DNA of 64,000 nt from Atherinomorus stipes (taxonomy: Eukaryota; Chordata; Actinopteri; Atheriniformes; Atherinidae), in the NCBI GenBank assembly GCA_023101725.1, contig JALJCO010012637.1, positions 992,001-1,056,000 of the forward strand, read 5' to 3'. A program made the translations under genes and the position numbers. Shown here in pieces: positions 48,311 to 59,924 of this stretch. The notes beneath the pieces were generated by a model. That model made no database searches. It was not told the origin of the DNA and worked only from the letters and a program-made list of their open reading frames with translations. Every line of letters begins with the position of its first letter. Within the stretch, counting starts at the first letter, position 1.

Positions 48311-48670
48311 GTAGGCTATTCATCACACAAATGATAGAGTTGTGTTGATTATAACTCTGTGTAACTACCACTGCTTATACTCCCAACCACTTTCATTGTA
48401 GCCTGAACTGAAGCAAGATATGATAAAACGACATTTTAAAACAATGTTTTACAGTTTATTTAATCAGATTTTTTTTCTTTTTACTCTTTTAATTTCTCTG
48501 GTTAAGCTAAACTACCTGAGTAGGTTGCAGCCCTAAGTTTGCATCTAACCTTCAGTTATGGTTAGGAGAATATCATAGCTTAAATGGAAATTTACCTTTG
48601 TATAGAAGCCGAGAGCACCTGTCTTTAAACACTTTTTAAAAATATAATTTTCTTGAGATAATGAGTTAAC

Positions 48671-48702
48671 TATCTTGAGATAATCCTTGTTATCTCAAGA
48701 TA
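48671..48702. repeat. Hairpin TATCTTGAGATAA / TTATCTCAAGATA
   Basis: Perfect 13-bp inverted repeat with a 6-base spacer. It lies at the start of a wider region (48640-49170) with further CTTGAGA/TCTCAAG words, as in a palindromic MITE. Confidence 0.6.
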
Positions 48703-51700
48703 ACAAAATAATTGATCTTATCAAAATAACTTTTTTAAAAAATTAGAAAATTATGATAAAACACAGAGGTCTCTTTTTGGTTAAACTTCAGGAAAACCGC
48801 AGGATCAGAAAAGCACATACTTGTATCAGCTTTCTGTAAAAGCTTCTGACCAATGTGTCAATTAACCTACCAAATAAATTAGGTTATAACTGCTCATTCT
48901 GTAGCTCATGATCTTGAGAAAACAAAATTTATTAATTGAAATATCTCACCTTGAAAAAAAGGTCAATTTCTCAAGATATTAAGAAAATTTTACTTATCAC
49001 ATTCAAGATAAGCTTTGTTTTTTTCAAGAAAAAAAGAGTGGTGAACTCATGAGCTTGAAATATCGGCATCACAATGAACAATTCCACGAATGTAATTGTT
49101 TTCAATCTCATGTGTGTCTTATCAACATCTGCTCTTTTGGTCAATATCAGGCTGTCATGAACCAAATTTAGCTGTAATTACGAAAAACTTCTCATTTTGT
49201 TGCTAATGAATCCAACTTTTCCCTTTAAGTTGTATGTTACAAAAGTTACATGGTCTCGCTTTAGAGGAAGCCAGGATTCTGATTTATTTTGTCCAAAACA
49301 TTTGCTAGCAGTTCTCCAAATTATGATTGGAGATTGCTTTTTTTTTTTTTTTTTTTGTTTGCTTTATTTTTGTTTTTCAAATGTAACCTGATTTTCGGGA
49401 GCAGGACCACACCTCAAACACTCCCCTTCCTGTCACATGTCTCTTGATACCCACCTCCCCTGCACACCTGCTATTATTTCTCATCCCACCCACTCCTCCA
49501 CTTCCTCTCTCTTTTTTTTTTCTTTTATGTGGGGCTCTGCAAGCCCAGCAGCTGCTGCTGATCTCCAGCAAGTCTTTACTAAGCAACTATTACCAACATC
49601 GTCCATATAACACTTTCAATAAACAGTTGTGTGCATCTAATTGATGGTGTGGTCTTTGCTCATGAACTTTACCAAAATTATTCATTAGTTGTTTGTTTTG
49701 GGGTTTTCTTGTTTGTTTTTTACCCCCCTATAATACGGTTTTTAAATAGAAGTCTGACTTGTTTTTTTTTTTTGTTTGTTTGTTTGTTTGTTTTTTAGTC
49801 TATTCCTCACAATTTTGGGGGAGCACCTGGCAACTGAAATAAACAAGAACCTGGCTGGAGAAAAACCTTGGTCCTCCTCAGATATACAGTACAAACCAAA
49901 GACTTTTTCATGAGGATGAATCATCACTCAGCATAAAATTATCATATAAAGCCATCCCTGTCTCAACTTTACATCTACAGTTCCTGAAAAAACATGATCA
50001 TGAAGTAATCATGAAAATAAACCAGAAAGATGTCACTCAATATATCTGCCACATTGCAAGAAGTGATACAGAAAGCCACAAAAACCAACTTCAGATTCTT
50101 TGACTATGAATCATTAAAACAATTTAGTTTGTCAGATGTGTAAAATAATCAATAAAGCCTATAACATGGGAGAGCATGAGTTATTCATGATCCCCTACGG
50201 TGTTTAACAAGAAAACATTCATTTCCTGAAGCTCACTGTTCAAGAAACTATTTGATTACAGCGCTGTTATTTATGGTGCTCGATTGCCTTGTGTAGAAAA
50301 ATAATACTGACAAACTGTTCACCATTCCTGCTGAATAAACCACTTGTCAACATCACAGAAATGTCTGGAGAGTTATTTCATACTGCATGCACATGGGAAA
50401 GAACATGAAAATACAGATTTTTATGAGGGACCCTGTGGATTCAGACACATAAATGGCAGATAATTATAAGTGAAATTTTGTCCCCCTTAAATCCTTTAAG
50501 ACAGTTTGGCTATAGATAAAGCCATAACTCAAGCTGAGGCTTTGTGCACTGTGTAGTATGAAGCAGAGCGCACTTGTACTGAATGACAAAGTGATACTTC
50601 GTAAGAGGCGGTGGGGTCTGCCAACGCAAACACAGAGGGGTGTGGTTCTCCCTGAGGCCTGAGCTGCATGTTCAGCTCTTTGGCAGATAGTCTCGGTGAC
50701 AGCTCCGAGCTCCAGCTCACTCGCTGTCAGCACTTTTTCAGCGGATGTGTATATGGGGCAACGATAAAACCTTGATAAATTGGCTTTCTGGCTGATTCTC
50801 AGCAGACAGAGATCAAAATGTAGCAGCAGGAAGGCTGGTGAGTTCCAGGTCATCGCGGTCATCCTGGATGTTATTTCATCTCTCTCTGCGCTTAGCACAG
50901 AATCAATTATCTTGCCTTAATGATCCAGCTGATGGCAAGGCTGTGGGGTTCAAATAAATCGGAAAGATTGCGTGCAGAGAAGCCTAGTGGCGAATAACCA
51001 AGCCATAGCAATTAGGGTAAGCCAATTGTGAATACATGTTTAGTATGACCCAATATTTATCCTGAAATTAAGAAAAAACTCAAAGAGGTCGCAGAAAGCT
51101 GTTTATTCTCCTATATGTGCTAATTTTGAATTAGATCGTGAGTCAGGAGAGTGCAACACAGAGATGTTTGACTAACCTCAGGAGCCAGGATGGTTCTGGA
51201 AAGAGCACAATCCCTTCCCATTGATCTGCCTGCACTCTGGGATACAGTGCATCTAAGGACACAGATTTTGGACCGAGCTCTGAAACACAATCTCTCCACA
51301 CTCTTCAACTCCTCATCTTAAGCACACAATTGTCTTTTGAATGACCTTGTGGTCTGTTTTACTACACTCACCAATTTTACTACTTATTCTGCTCATTTTA
51401 CAGAAAAAGACTTCGTAAGGCCTCATCAGTCTCAAGCCATTCATTTCTTTTCCAGTAGCACACACGTCTTTTTTTTTTCTTTCTTTCCTTTAAAAAAAAG
51501 AAAAAACTTTTAAAGTTTGTCAGCTCAGCATTTGTAGTTTCAAATACTGAAAATCCCCCCCAAAAATTCTCATGTCCCGATGCCATCCAGTCTTGGAAAG
51601 TGATGAGTGGAAGAAGAAGTCCTGCATTACGTTTACTGTCATCCTGAACCGAGGCCAGATGTGAAATGTGAGAGACAGGAGTCCAGCAAGTGCACCGTGC

Positions 51701-53648
51701 TACCACAAGAATATTAGCAGCTAGATTAAAGTGTGTGTGTTTTTTTAAAGAAAAAAAAGACGAAGTCTAAGCCATGGGATTTGGAGATTCTCCCTCTTTC
51801 TCACTTTCAGTCGACAGTGGAAATTCACTGAGGCCTGATTATAGCAGGAGAGTGTTGGCTCAGCTGTGTGCTTTAAGAACCCGTGATGTCAGAGCCTTAT
51901 TTTCCTTGGAGAGACTCTCATCAGCTGCATTGTTCCAGGAAACCATGGTCTGTTCTCTGAAAAAAAAAAAAAAAAAACCTGCCCAAAGTGCGACCCCCAC
52001 TCCAACCCCATCTTTGCACCCGCATCTCCTCTGGATGCGGCACGCCGACCTCTGGCTCAGCTCAACACACGCACACACATGCAGCATCCCGCATTGAGCA
52101 ACACATTTCCTTGGAACCCAAGCTTCCCCTCCGCTGCGACAGTGTTTGTCTTTTCTCTCTTTTTGTTTTCCATCAGAAGATGAGTGTGCGTGATGAAAGG
52201 CAGCGTGTTAATACAGGACGAGGAAATAACATTCGGGACCCTGGAGGATCATAAAACAATGCTGCTACTGATGTCATAGAGCCCTGACTTCTGGGGTCTC
52301 TGTACGCACAAAGATGTAGGCGGTGTGATTGAAATACAGCACCGGCATTTGACAGGTGATGCAAGCATCTGACAGAGCTGATGAATAAAACCCTCTGCAG
52401 CTTTTCAGAGTTCAAAATTTCAACCATATCTGGATGCAATTATTCAAGGCAAACTGCAACTCAGCAACATCTCTGTCAGTAGTTGAATAAAGTTCTCCGC
52501 ATTGGCCAAAGACTGAATGGAGATGTGTGTATAAACAGAGAGATTTAGTAAATAATATTCATGGACACCCTCAAAATCCCATCGGGTTGTTATAAGATTA
52601 TTGACTCTGCTTTTTTTTATGTTTTTGTCAGAGAATTATGGTAATGATTTCCTAGAAATCCTGAGCAGGAACAAAAAATCTGAGTGTTACCAGATAGAGA
52701 CCTTCACCTCACTCAGAGTTCAGGGAATCCTCCTGTTATTTCCCAAGTTGCTTTGAAAGCAGTTGGACTACTTATTATCCAAATCAGTTTATCAATGCAG
52801 CATCTAAAAAGAAAATATGGCAAAAGGGAAGGCAGCATTATCAAAGAGAGCGAAAGAGCCATAAAGGTTACAACAACAGAGCAAGAAGCTCACAAGTTCA
52901 GTTGTGCTTCTGCTGGAACGGCCATGCCCCTGCGGACAAGTTCAGTCCTTCAGTAGAAGTCCTCGCCCTCCAACAATAATACATAGAAAATAAAGGTTGA
53001 CTGCTCCAAGTAAAATCACTTCAGCTGAGCTCCATAGTTATAATTCATGCCCTGGTTCTCCTTCCCCTCTGCTACGGCTCCTGTGATGTTAATAAGGTAA
53101 GCCTTTTGAGCTGGGAAGAAGCCTACAAGGAGCTATGTCAACATTTTCACTTTCCTCCACCTTTTTATCATCAGCTGAAGGTCAGCACCCTTTGTGTGGG
53201 TGCCCATCCATCAAACAACCTGAAAGCTTGATCACAGAGCTGTGGCATATCAGTTTCACCTCAGAGAAAAAAGTAAAAAAAAAAAAAAAAGTGCCCTTTT
53301 TTGTATTCTTGCTGAGTGTAAGATGACAGAATCAATACCGCTTTAATGCACTGGAATGGCTAACAGTAACTTCTCACAGCAGCTTCTCGTCTACTTCATT
53401 TTGTCGACTTAATCTGCACAGAAAATCAAATAGAACCGGACCAGGGGTGGCTCTACAAATATTAGATTGAGGGGGCTGTGCAGAGGCAGACTGGGGAAAA
53501 GTATGAGTTTTCTTAAAAAGCAAATAGCCAATGATACAGTGGGTTGCGAAAGTTTAGATTCTCTCTCATTAAAGGATAACATTCTTTTTTTTCAACCTGG
53601 ACCTTATTTCTAGGCGTTTATTGATAGTTTTCAGTCATGTGACCTGCT

Positions 53649-53944
53649 GGGAGCCCCAAAAGTACCTAACTGCAGTTACAATGACCGACAAGGGTGCCGC
53701 CATACATCCAATCCATACAGGAAGTCTCATGCGGAAGTTAGTTAAATACCGCCAAGAGTAACTATCTGCGGCTTGCCAACAGATGCGTTTGGTGTAGTCG
53801 GGTGGTTAGGGTTAGGAGAAGGGTCAGGGTTAGGGTTAGATTTTAGTAAGTTACATGGAAACGAAACTTCCGATTGGGACTTCCGGCGTGGATTGGATGT
53901 ATGGCGACGTATCGTGACTGCAGTTGGGTCCCTCTCGGGAGCCC
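53649..53944. mobile_element. Palindrome with GGGAGCCC ends and a telomere-like centre
   Basis: The left arm has CGCCATACATCCAATCCA and CAGGAAGT, the right arm ACTTCCGGCGTGGATTGGAT. GGGAGCCC lies at both outer ends, and CTAACTGCAGTT / GACTGCAGTTGG face each other. The centre (53804-53839) contains four TTAGGG-type units. Confidence 0.65.
53804..53839 (+). repeat. Interstitial telomere-like TTAGGG units
   Basis: GGTTAGGGTTAGG, then GAGAAGGGTC, then AGGGTTAGGGTTAG. Degenerate and only about 36 bases, part of the surrounding palindromic element rather than a fused chromosome end. Confidence 0.6.
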
Positions 53945-55078
53945 TGGCAGGCAAAAGATGATCACCTGTCAGTTGCTGATACAGAAACAGATACAGAAAT
54001 AAGTTGGAAATGTTGGAAACTTGTGACCCATAAAGAGAAGCGGCTGCTGTATACGAGCCGTTAAACATCGCCACGTCCCTGCTGAGCCTGCATTCAGAGA
54101 TATTTACATCTGTCTGGTTGAGACGCGTCACCATACACCGCTGCCAGGATGAAGGTATATAAGAGCACTGACAGTTCTCACTAAAAACTAATGTTCAAAC
54201 AGAAATAACAGAAATAGAATCATTCCCTCTCATATTAACTTATTACAACATCAGGTTTAGAAAGGATGAAGCGCTATGAAGACGTAAATAAAAAGCATGT
54301 AGGACCGGTATGCAGGAAAAACAAAGAATATCATTCTAAATATCAGCGTTGCATCTTGTCTTTGTGCTATTCAGCTGAATATGAGTGTAACAAGATTTCC
54401 ACATCCCTCCTTAAGGAGTTTATTTGCATGACCGCATCCCTCCGTTGTAGCTAGTAGCTAAAATCAACACATTAGAATGACTGCAGGCAGCTGGTCACCT
54501 CAATATGACAGCAAATCACACCAACACTTATACATGAGGTTTATTTATGGTTAAAACTACGCTAATTATATACAGATGAATGTTGGTGTGGGCATTACTG
54601 ACTGTTGATGAAGTGTTCGCTGCTAGAACGGGTGGGTTAGGGGCTGGTGGAGGAGCTGCATGGTTTACTGAACCCAGGACTGAGGAGCGTTTGGCTGATC
54701 CACAGATTTCTCCTCTCAGGGAGTCTTTATAGGACGGAATACGGTAAAAACCAGGTAAAGACACAACCCCAGCTTTTTTCCCCGGCGGCTCGTGCACCCC
54801 ATCGCAAAACAAGCGTTTGGTATTTTCCAGCAGCGTAACTTTTTCTCAGGCTTGTTCTATAAGACTGCAGGTGGTGAGCTAGAGTGTTTTTTGCCCACCA
54901 GGGGGGGCATTCCCTACAGACCCTGACGTCACAAAATAACTATCAATACGTGCATTTACTCACCAGTAAAATTTCTCCTTTGGAAGAGTCACCCTTCGGC
55001 TACATAATGAGAGAGACGGCATTATCTGCAGCAAAACTCCTTCATTTCATCAATGCTTTTAGTAGGAAGAAAGAAAGA

Positions 55079-55108
55079 GAATGAATGAATGAATGAATGA
55101 ATGAATGA
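55079..55108. repeat. (GAAT)n tetranucleotide microsatellite
   Basis: Seven consecutive GAAT units in the loop region of the foldback element. Confidence 0.9.
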
Positions 55109-55177
55109 GTACTATATGTCCTGTGAGTTCAGAGTTTTGTAAATTACATGTTTATTTGTTATCTGGGTAGCGAGCTG

Positions 55178-55208
55178 CTCTTCTAAACTGTACTACAGTT
55201 TAGAAGAG
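55178..55208. repeat. Perfect hairpin, 14-bp stem and 3-base loop
   Basis: CTCTTCTAAACTGT - ACT - ACAGTTTAGAAGAG. It lies at the centre of the foldback element between its two arms. Confidence 0.8.
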
Positions 55209-55961
55209 TGGCCCCCGAAAAGTGTGTAGGACACCCTGATAACTAACAGAAAGCTAAATCTGAACTCATGGGACAATAGTCCTTATTAGTTCGTTCATTC
55301 TCCTTAAAGTATTGGTGAAAATCAAGGAGTTTTGCTGCAGATAATGCCTTATAGAGAGGCTGCCCCGTCTCCGCCATTATATGGATGTACGCCGAAGGGC
55401 AAGTCAACATAATATCCCCTGAAGGAGTCAAAGTAATACAAAAATTTTACCGGTGAGTAAATGCATGTATAAACTAGAAATAAGGTCCAGGTTGAAAAAA
55501 AAGAAAGTTATCCTTTAAAGATGGAAAAAAAATATATATCATCTGTCGGTGAAATAAGATAATTTTGACAAAAGTAATAATAAATAAATATTTTATGAAA
55601 ATCATGACAGTGATTTTGAATTATGGTTTAACAGACATATTAAAAGCAAACAAACATAAAATAAAGCCAGCAAACAAGCATGAAGGGGATCCAGAACTAA
55701 AATTTTATTGAACAACACTTTGAGGCCATCACTGCATTCAAAGGTTTTCTGTTGACATAAGCAAAGTGCTCTAATTTGTCTGGGACAGTTATGTTTTTGT
55801 TTTATTAAAAAAAAAACAATGTTTTATTTTACAGAATCATAATTTAGTACATTTTTATTCATCACTATCTTTTTTTTTTTTTACAGTTTCTTGTTATTTG
55901 AATTACTATCGTGAATTTAACCTTTTATTTAATGGGAGAGGTAAACTCTTGCATCCCACTT

Positions 55962-56465
55962 TATATTCTTATTTTAAACATGCACAACTAGAAGTGCAAC
56001 ATTAATGAAGATAAGTGGAAATACAAACAAACAAAACATGACCCCCTTCAAACTACATTAATATTATCTGCAAGATTTTCAAGGTTTTCATACGTTGCAT
56101 CTTTCTGATGATGACCTGTCAGAGGATTTTGTTAAGCCACTACCCATTGAACCTCTTACTGTTCAATAGGCATCTTTCTTAGCTGCCAGTCTATCAGCTC
56201 ACCTGCTGGGTTCTTTCCATCCTACGGATTTAAAAAAGAAGAGATCCACTTTTAAATCCTGCTCTCTGATCTCCTGTGTACTTTCTTGACCCCTATCTGA
56301 TGAAAAATCACCCCACCATGTTTCCCACCTATAATCACACCTCTAAATAGACTAAAGAAAGCTGTTCATCCCTTTTCTTTCCTACTGATGGGATTGAAGC
56401 TCATATGAAGTCACCTTTAAACTTCCTCTGACCTTTGATATCTGAATGTGGATGCAGCAAAGTTT
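55962..56465. other. pmch: pmch upstream flank, no gene seen
   Basis: Non-repetitive AT-rich DNA between the transposon cluster and the pmch TATA box. It probably holds pmch regulatory sites, but none can be named from the sequence alone. Confidence 0.4.
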
Positions 56466-56473
56466 CTTCTCAG

Positions 56474-56482
56474 TATATAAAG
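56474..56482 (+). promoter_or_regulatory. pmch: TATA box of pmch (TATATAAAG)
   Basis: A TATATAAAG element 79 bases before the start codon. Transcription would begin at about 56505, giving a short 5' UTR of roughly 55 bases, as is usual for neuropeptide precursor genes. Confidence 0.75.
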
Positions 56483-56560
56483 CAGCTAAAACCCTCAACC
56501 AAAGCTGTCCTCAGGTAGAGCTGGAGCATTGAAAGTCCTGGGTGCTGAATACTTTACAGC

Positions 56561-56809
56561 ATGATCTCCATCTACTCTATCCTGTTCGCTCTAGTGCTGT
56601 TCTCTGAACTGAGCAGCCACCTCGTCACTGTGGCCATGCCTTCAGCAAAAATGGAGGACGATGCAACAGATCAAGAAGGCTTCGATTCCATGCTGGGTGA
56701 AGAGTCCATGACTGAGCCTGCTGTGGTCCCACCGATGTACAGACGGAGCCTCACCTTGGACAGCAACATTAGGGATGACGGGCCCCCGAAAATCGTCATC
56801 TTATTATCA
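56561..56809 (+). CDS. pmch: pmch exon 1 (83 codons): signal peptide and N-terminal pro-region
   Basis: The ATG at 56561 begins MISIYSILFALVLF. The exon ends ...KIVILLS with donor TCA|GTAAGT in phase 0. An Arg-Arg in the middle (MYRRSLTLD) is a potential processing site. The pro-region is acidic and otherwise poorly conserved. Confidence 0.92.
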
Positions 56810-58862
56810 GTAAGTGTCTCTACCTTTTCTGATATGTTGAATCTTTTCTGTCGTAATTGACGTAACTGGAAAAAGAGTTTGAATTAATTAGTTCACTTTC
56901 ACCAGGTGTTGCTAGTTGGAAACACCAGATGACAGAAAGCTAAGCTAAGCTAAAGTCAGTGCTGTCAGACTCAGAGAATGACTGGGTCAGCTAGAAAAGC
57001 TTCTGCCCACTTGTCCAACTCAGGGGACGGGGGGGGGCTAAATTTCACCCAGGGGTGGCATATATGCCTTTAATTTGGCCCCATCTCAGTGAGAAAAGCC
57101 AAATTTTGGCATTAGGGCAGTTTGTTACAGCTGGTAAAATAAGTCACTAAGAATCACTTTTTCCCTCCATATTTATGAAGATTCTGATAGTTTCAAGCCT
57201 TACATATGTCACAATTAACAACTCAGTCAACTTGGGGAGGGGGTCGCAATGTTGCATATTATTTTGTCATCTTGGGATGGTGGCTGAGAAAGTTCAAGAA
57301 CTGCTGCCTTAGAGAAAAAAAAGGAAAACAAACGGTAATAGTTTTGAACAACGTTTCCAATCTGTCAACCAAGTATTTTCTTTCCTATTAATCATAAACA
57401 TGATTAACCTAGTTAACAATAAAGCATTGCTTTTTTGTTTTTTGTGATGGCTCGCTCATCCACCTTTTGGAAATAAATATAGTTTCATTCACATTAAAAC
57501 TGCAATAACAACCAAAAAAATCCATACTTGCTGACAAATTTTCAGAAAAAATATTCAACAAAGAACTGGTTCCGGTCTACTTGTCGTTATATTAATTAAA
57601 AGTCTCTCTGTTTAATATTGTACTCTGTATACGTTCTTGTACATGGTTGGAAATCGCAAATGAAATATGATTGTCAGAAGTCTGCATACCACAAAAGACA
57701 AAATAATATTTTGTTTGTTTTTTGGTATTTTGGATAGATCAGTCTTTTATGTTGTATATATACATTTGTCTACACATATGAACAAAAACAATAACTTTGG
57801 CCCATGTTGTCGAGTTAAATACATTAAAAAACTCACTGCAGTTATTATGCCAGACTGTCATGCATCATAACTATTCACTAGATGATTTTTTTTTCTTTCT
57901 CTTTGTATAAGCAACCACAGCTAACCATAGTTCAGCAACAAAGAGCACATTATCTCCATTCTGAGAGGGAACACTTGACCTCTCTAAATTGGCCACCATC
58001 CCCCCAGTCTACTGTTAAGTCAATATTTTACACACACATCTATAAAATTATTTTACAGCAGCATTGGAAAACCGGGAAATACTGTTAGCTGAAAAGGTCA
58101 AATGATCACAAGTCTATAAACATTTATTGAAATCACAGTGGGAAGAACGATGATATAATAGTGTTCCATCAAATGTTTGGCTGCGACGTGTTTATCTGGA
58201 GTTTATCTGGCGACTGCGTCTCCCGTGTGTCATGAACATGGTGGTTATCTATGTGGTAATGGGCAAGAGAGAGCCGAAATGGAGACAACAAAGACATCTG
58301 GTGGACCACAGAGCTATGGAAGAAAACAGAAGACTGTGATATAATGAAAATAAAAGGAACACATTTGTTCCATTTGCAGATTCAGTGGCTTGGGTCAGCT
58401 GATAAAATCAGACCCAGCACCTGCGTAACAAGTGAAAAGATCATCTTTCAAAGCTGTCACTGCTACTTGAGCATCCACAGTTCACACTCTACAGTGTGGA
58501 ATAAGCAGGAGTGTAAAAATGACTAATTTAATGACTTCTTAATATGTTTCAGGACACAAGACTGAAAGCACACAGTGCTCATGGGCTGAACTCCATTGCA
58601 GCTCGGCCCCCTCTGCTCACAGATCGAAGCCTGAGCTTCACTCCTGGCGAGCCCAATTCCAAAATAGACAGAAGAGATACTGATCTTGACAGTAAGTATC
58701 TGGAAAACCTTTCAGAAATTGTTCAAAGATCCTTTTGCTTTTTCTGGTGTATAATTACAGATATGTTGATGTTATAAACTCACAATGTCCATCATTTTTT
58801 GCTCTCTTGTAGTGCTGCGATGTATGATAGGAAGAGTATACCGACCATGTTGGGAAGAATAA
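56561..58862 (+). CDS. pmch: Pro-melanin-concentrating hormone precursor, three exons
   Basis: Precursor of the cyclic neuropeptide MCH, which acts through MCH receptors on feeding and, in fish, also on skin paling. Exons 56561-56809, 58553-58691 and 58813-58862 join in phase to 438 nt (145 residues; the human precursor has 165). An N-terminal signal peptide has the core SILFALVLFSEL. The dibasic site KIDRR precedes a C-terminal peptide beginning DTDLDM and ending LRCMIGRVYRPCWEE, with the two cysteines that form the ring and the conserved GRVYRPCW. The M-L-R-C start and the three-exon structure follow mammalian PMCH and the fish MCH2-type gene rather than the intronless fish MCH1. Two unusual points are the two extra residues at the N-terminus compared with mammalian MCH and the ending Glu-Glu. 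It lies between igf1 and parpbp as in other vertebrates. Confidence 0.95.
56810..58552 (+). other. pmch: pmch intron 1 (1.74 kb)
   Basis: Contains a GCTAAGCTAAGC repeat word at 56940, a G8 run near 57029 and a degenerate hAT-like end near 57220-57310. No exon was recognised; the open frames at 57206-58526 are AT-rich shadows. Confidence 0.7.
58553..58691 (+). CDS. pmch: pmch exon 2 (139 nt): pro-region up to the processing site
   Basis: The acceptor TATGTTTCAG precedes DTRLKAHSAHG. The exon ends ...NSKIDRRDTDLD plus one base (phase 1), with donor ACA|GTAAGT. In mammals this exon carries the NGE and NEI peptides; here no clear amidation Gly or second dibasic site is visible, so an NEI-like peptide is doubtful. 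Confidence 0.92.
58813..58862 (+). CDS. pmch: pmch exon 3 (50 nt): MCH ring peptide and stop
   Basis: The acceptor GCTCTCTTGTAG is followed by TG CTG CGA TGT; with the A left from exon 2 this gives Met-Leu-Arg-Cys. It reads to CWEE and stops with TAA at 58860-58862. Intron 2 is 121 nt. Confidence 0.95.
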
Positions 58863-58945
58863 GTGTTTCCTCCTTGCTGCTACTGGTTCATGAATGTGCT
58901 GTAAAAGTTTCTTCCTTTTGTGTTACACTGAAATGCATTTCTATG

Positions 58946-58951
58946 AATAAA
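58946..58951 (+). terminator. pmch: PolyA signal AATAAA of pmch
   Basis: Canonical hexamer 84 bases after the stop, followed by GT-rich sequence (GGACAGATGTGTATAAC). It gives a very short 3' UTR. Confidence 0.8.
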
Positions 58952-58959
58952 AAACTTGG

Positions 58960-59924
58960 ACAGATGTGTATAACAAAATGAAAGTTTATTAAGAACTGAG
59001 GTTGCATTGTAATTTGGGTCTTAAAAAAACTACAACTAGTAATTAAATAAAAGTTCCCTTGCCACATCATTGATTTGTAGGAAAATTATTAGTAATAAAG
59101 TGCAATGAAATGTTGACTCATTTGTTATGTTCTGGTTGCAGTCACCTCATTTATCCTGCTGCTTAGGAGGTATGACAACCCCCACATATCACATTTGCCA
59201 TTTAAAAATTAAATATTATGCTAACCATGAAGCTATTGCTAGCCGTTTACAAGGTAGCTAGACAGCCCTAGTGTTTTTCCTCTGATTCAGGTAAGCTAAG
59301 CTAGTTGCTCTTTAGCTTGAGACACAGGCACAGATTGAAATATCACAAGAAGCCAATGCCAAAAGAAAACAAGTCACAGCAGGAAGTAAACAGCACAGCT
59401 TGAGTTGACATTTGTACTTACAAAAGTCTTGAAGATGATAGGAATTAAGTGCAGTGACAAAATACTGACTTGTCACATGTTGTACTTGCAACCACCTCCA
59501 TATTTTCTGCAGATTTAGATTTTAAAAAAAACTAAACCGTAAAATTTGAGAAAAAAAAAATTACTGACAAAATGCAAATATGTTAATTTCCCCAAAAGCT
59601 TGATATCATATCAGTTAAATTTGTTTTTTTTAAATAGCTATTGCTATCAGTTAGATACAGTGGTACCATTATTTACATCATGTGCTGGAACATGAATTTC
59701 CCCCTCAGGGATCAAGTATCTATCTATCTTAACGGTTTTTCTGCTTCAGGTGTTTATGCTAAGCTAGGCTAGTTGCCTTTAGCTCTACACACACGTTAGC
59801 ATAGACTGGTTATATTATACTAACGTTTGTTTTTTAATGTATAAATCAAAGCTTTGGGGAAAAAAAAAGAGAAAACTACCACAGTTAAAAATGGCTATAG
59901 CCATTTGCTTTTCAGCTCTTTAAA
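58960..59924. other. Gap between the convergent pmch and parpbp genes, no gene seen
   Basis: AT-rich DNA with TAAGCTAAGCTAG-type repeat words at 59290 and 59757 and (TATC) steps near 59721. No exon or terminal repeat pair was recognised. Confidence 0.45.

Larger units (their letters stand above)
47701..53536. other. Intergenic DNA between igf1 and pmch, no gene seen
   Basis: Contains the C22 run at 47824-47845, a TTAGCTAGC/GCTAAGC-rich repeat at 48040-48310, a TTATCTCAAGATAA hairpin repeat at 48640-49170, a (GTTT)n tract near 49770, and several T and A runs. Open frames at 50464-50898 (-) and 51774-52254 (+) were examined and show no domain. The sequence 49.9-53.5 kb is largely non-repetitive. 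Confidence 0.4.
53617..54950. mobile_element. 1.3-kb insertion inside the left arm of the foldback element
   Basis: The left border TTATTGATAGTTTTCAGTCAT is roughly the inverse of the right border (GACGTCACAAAATAACTATCAATA). It contains a palindrome at 53649-53944 and the open frames at 54266-54838, which have no domain. This is the third level of nesting. Confidence 0.55.
53573..55514. mobile_element. Foldback element AGGATAAC...GTTATCCT inserted at TTAA, itself interrupted
   Basis: The perfect end AGGATAAC / GTTATCCT extends as a long inverted repeat: the left arm resumes TCAACCTGGACCTTATTTCTAG and the right arm carries its inverse. The left arm then breaks at about 53617 and resumes at about 54950 (GCATTTACTCACCAGTAAAA). 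Flanking TTAA on both sides fits a piggyBac-like insertion. Pieces of the same family occur at 20195-20395 and 63750-64000. Confidence 0.75.
53537..55961. mobile_element. Tc1-like MITE, copy 3, split by a 1.94-kb foldback element
   Basis: The left end CAGTGGGTTGCGAAAGTTTA ... TCTCATTAAA matches the inverse of the right end (TTTAATGGGAGAGGTAAACT ... GCATCCCACT). Right of the insertion, 55519-55945 shares internal stretches with copies 1 and 2, for example around TTGAACAACACTTTGAGGCC. The host element is interrupted exactly at a TTAA, which is duplicated (53569-53572 and 55515-55518). Confidence 0.75.

Noticed and set aside
55079..55108. Short direct repeats as a CRISPR-like array
   Set aside because: It is a tetranucleotide microsatellite without spacers, in a vertebrate genome.
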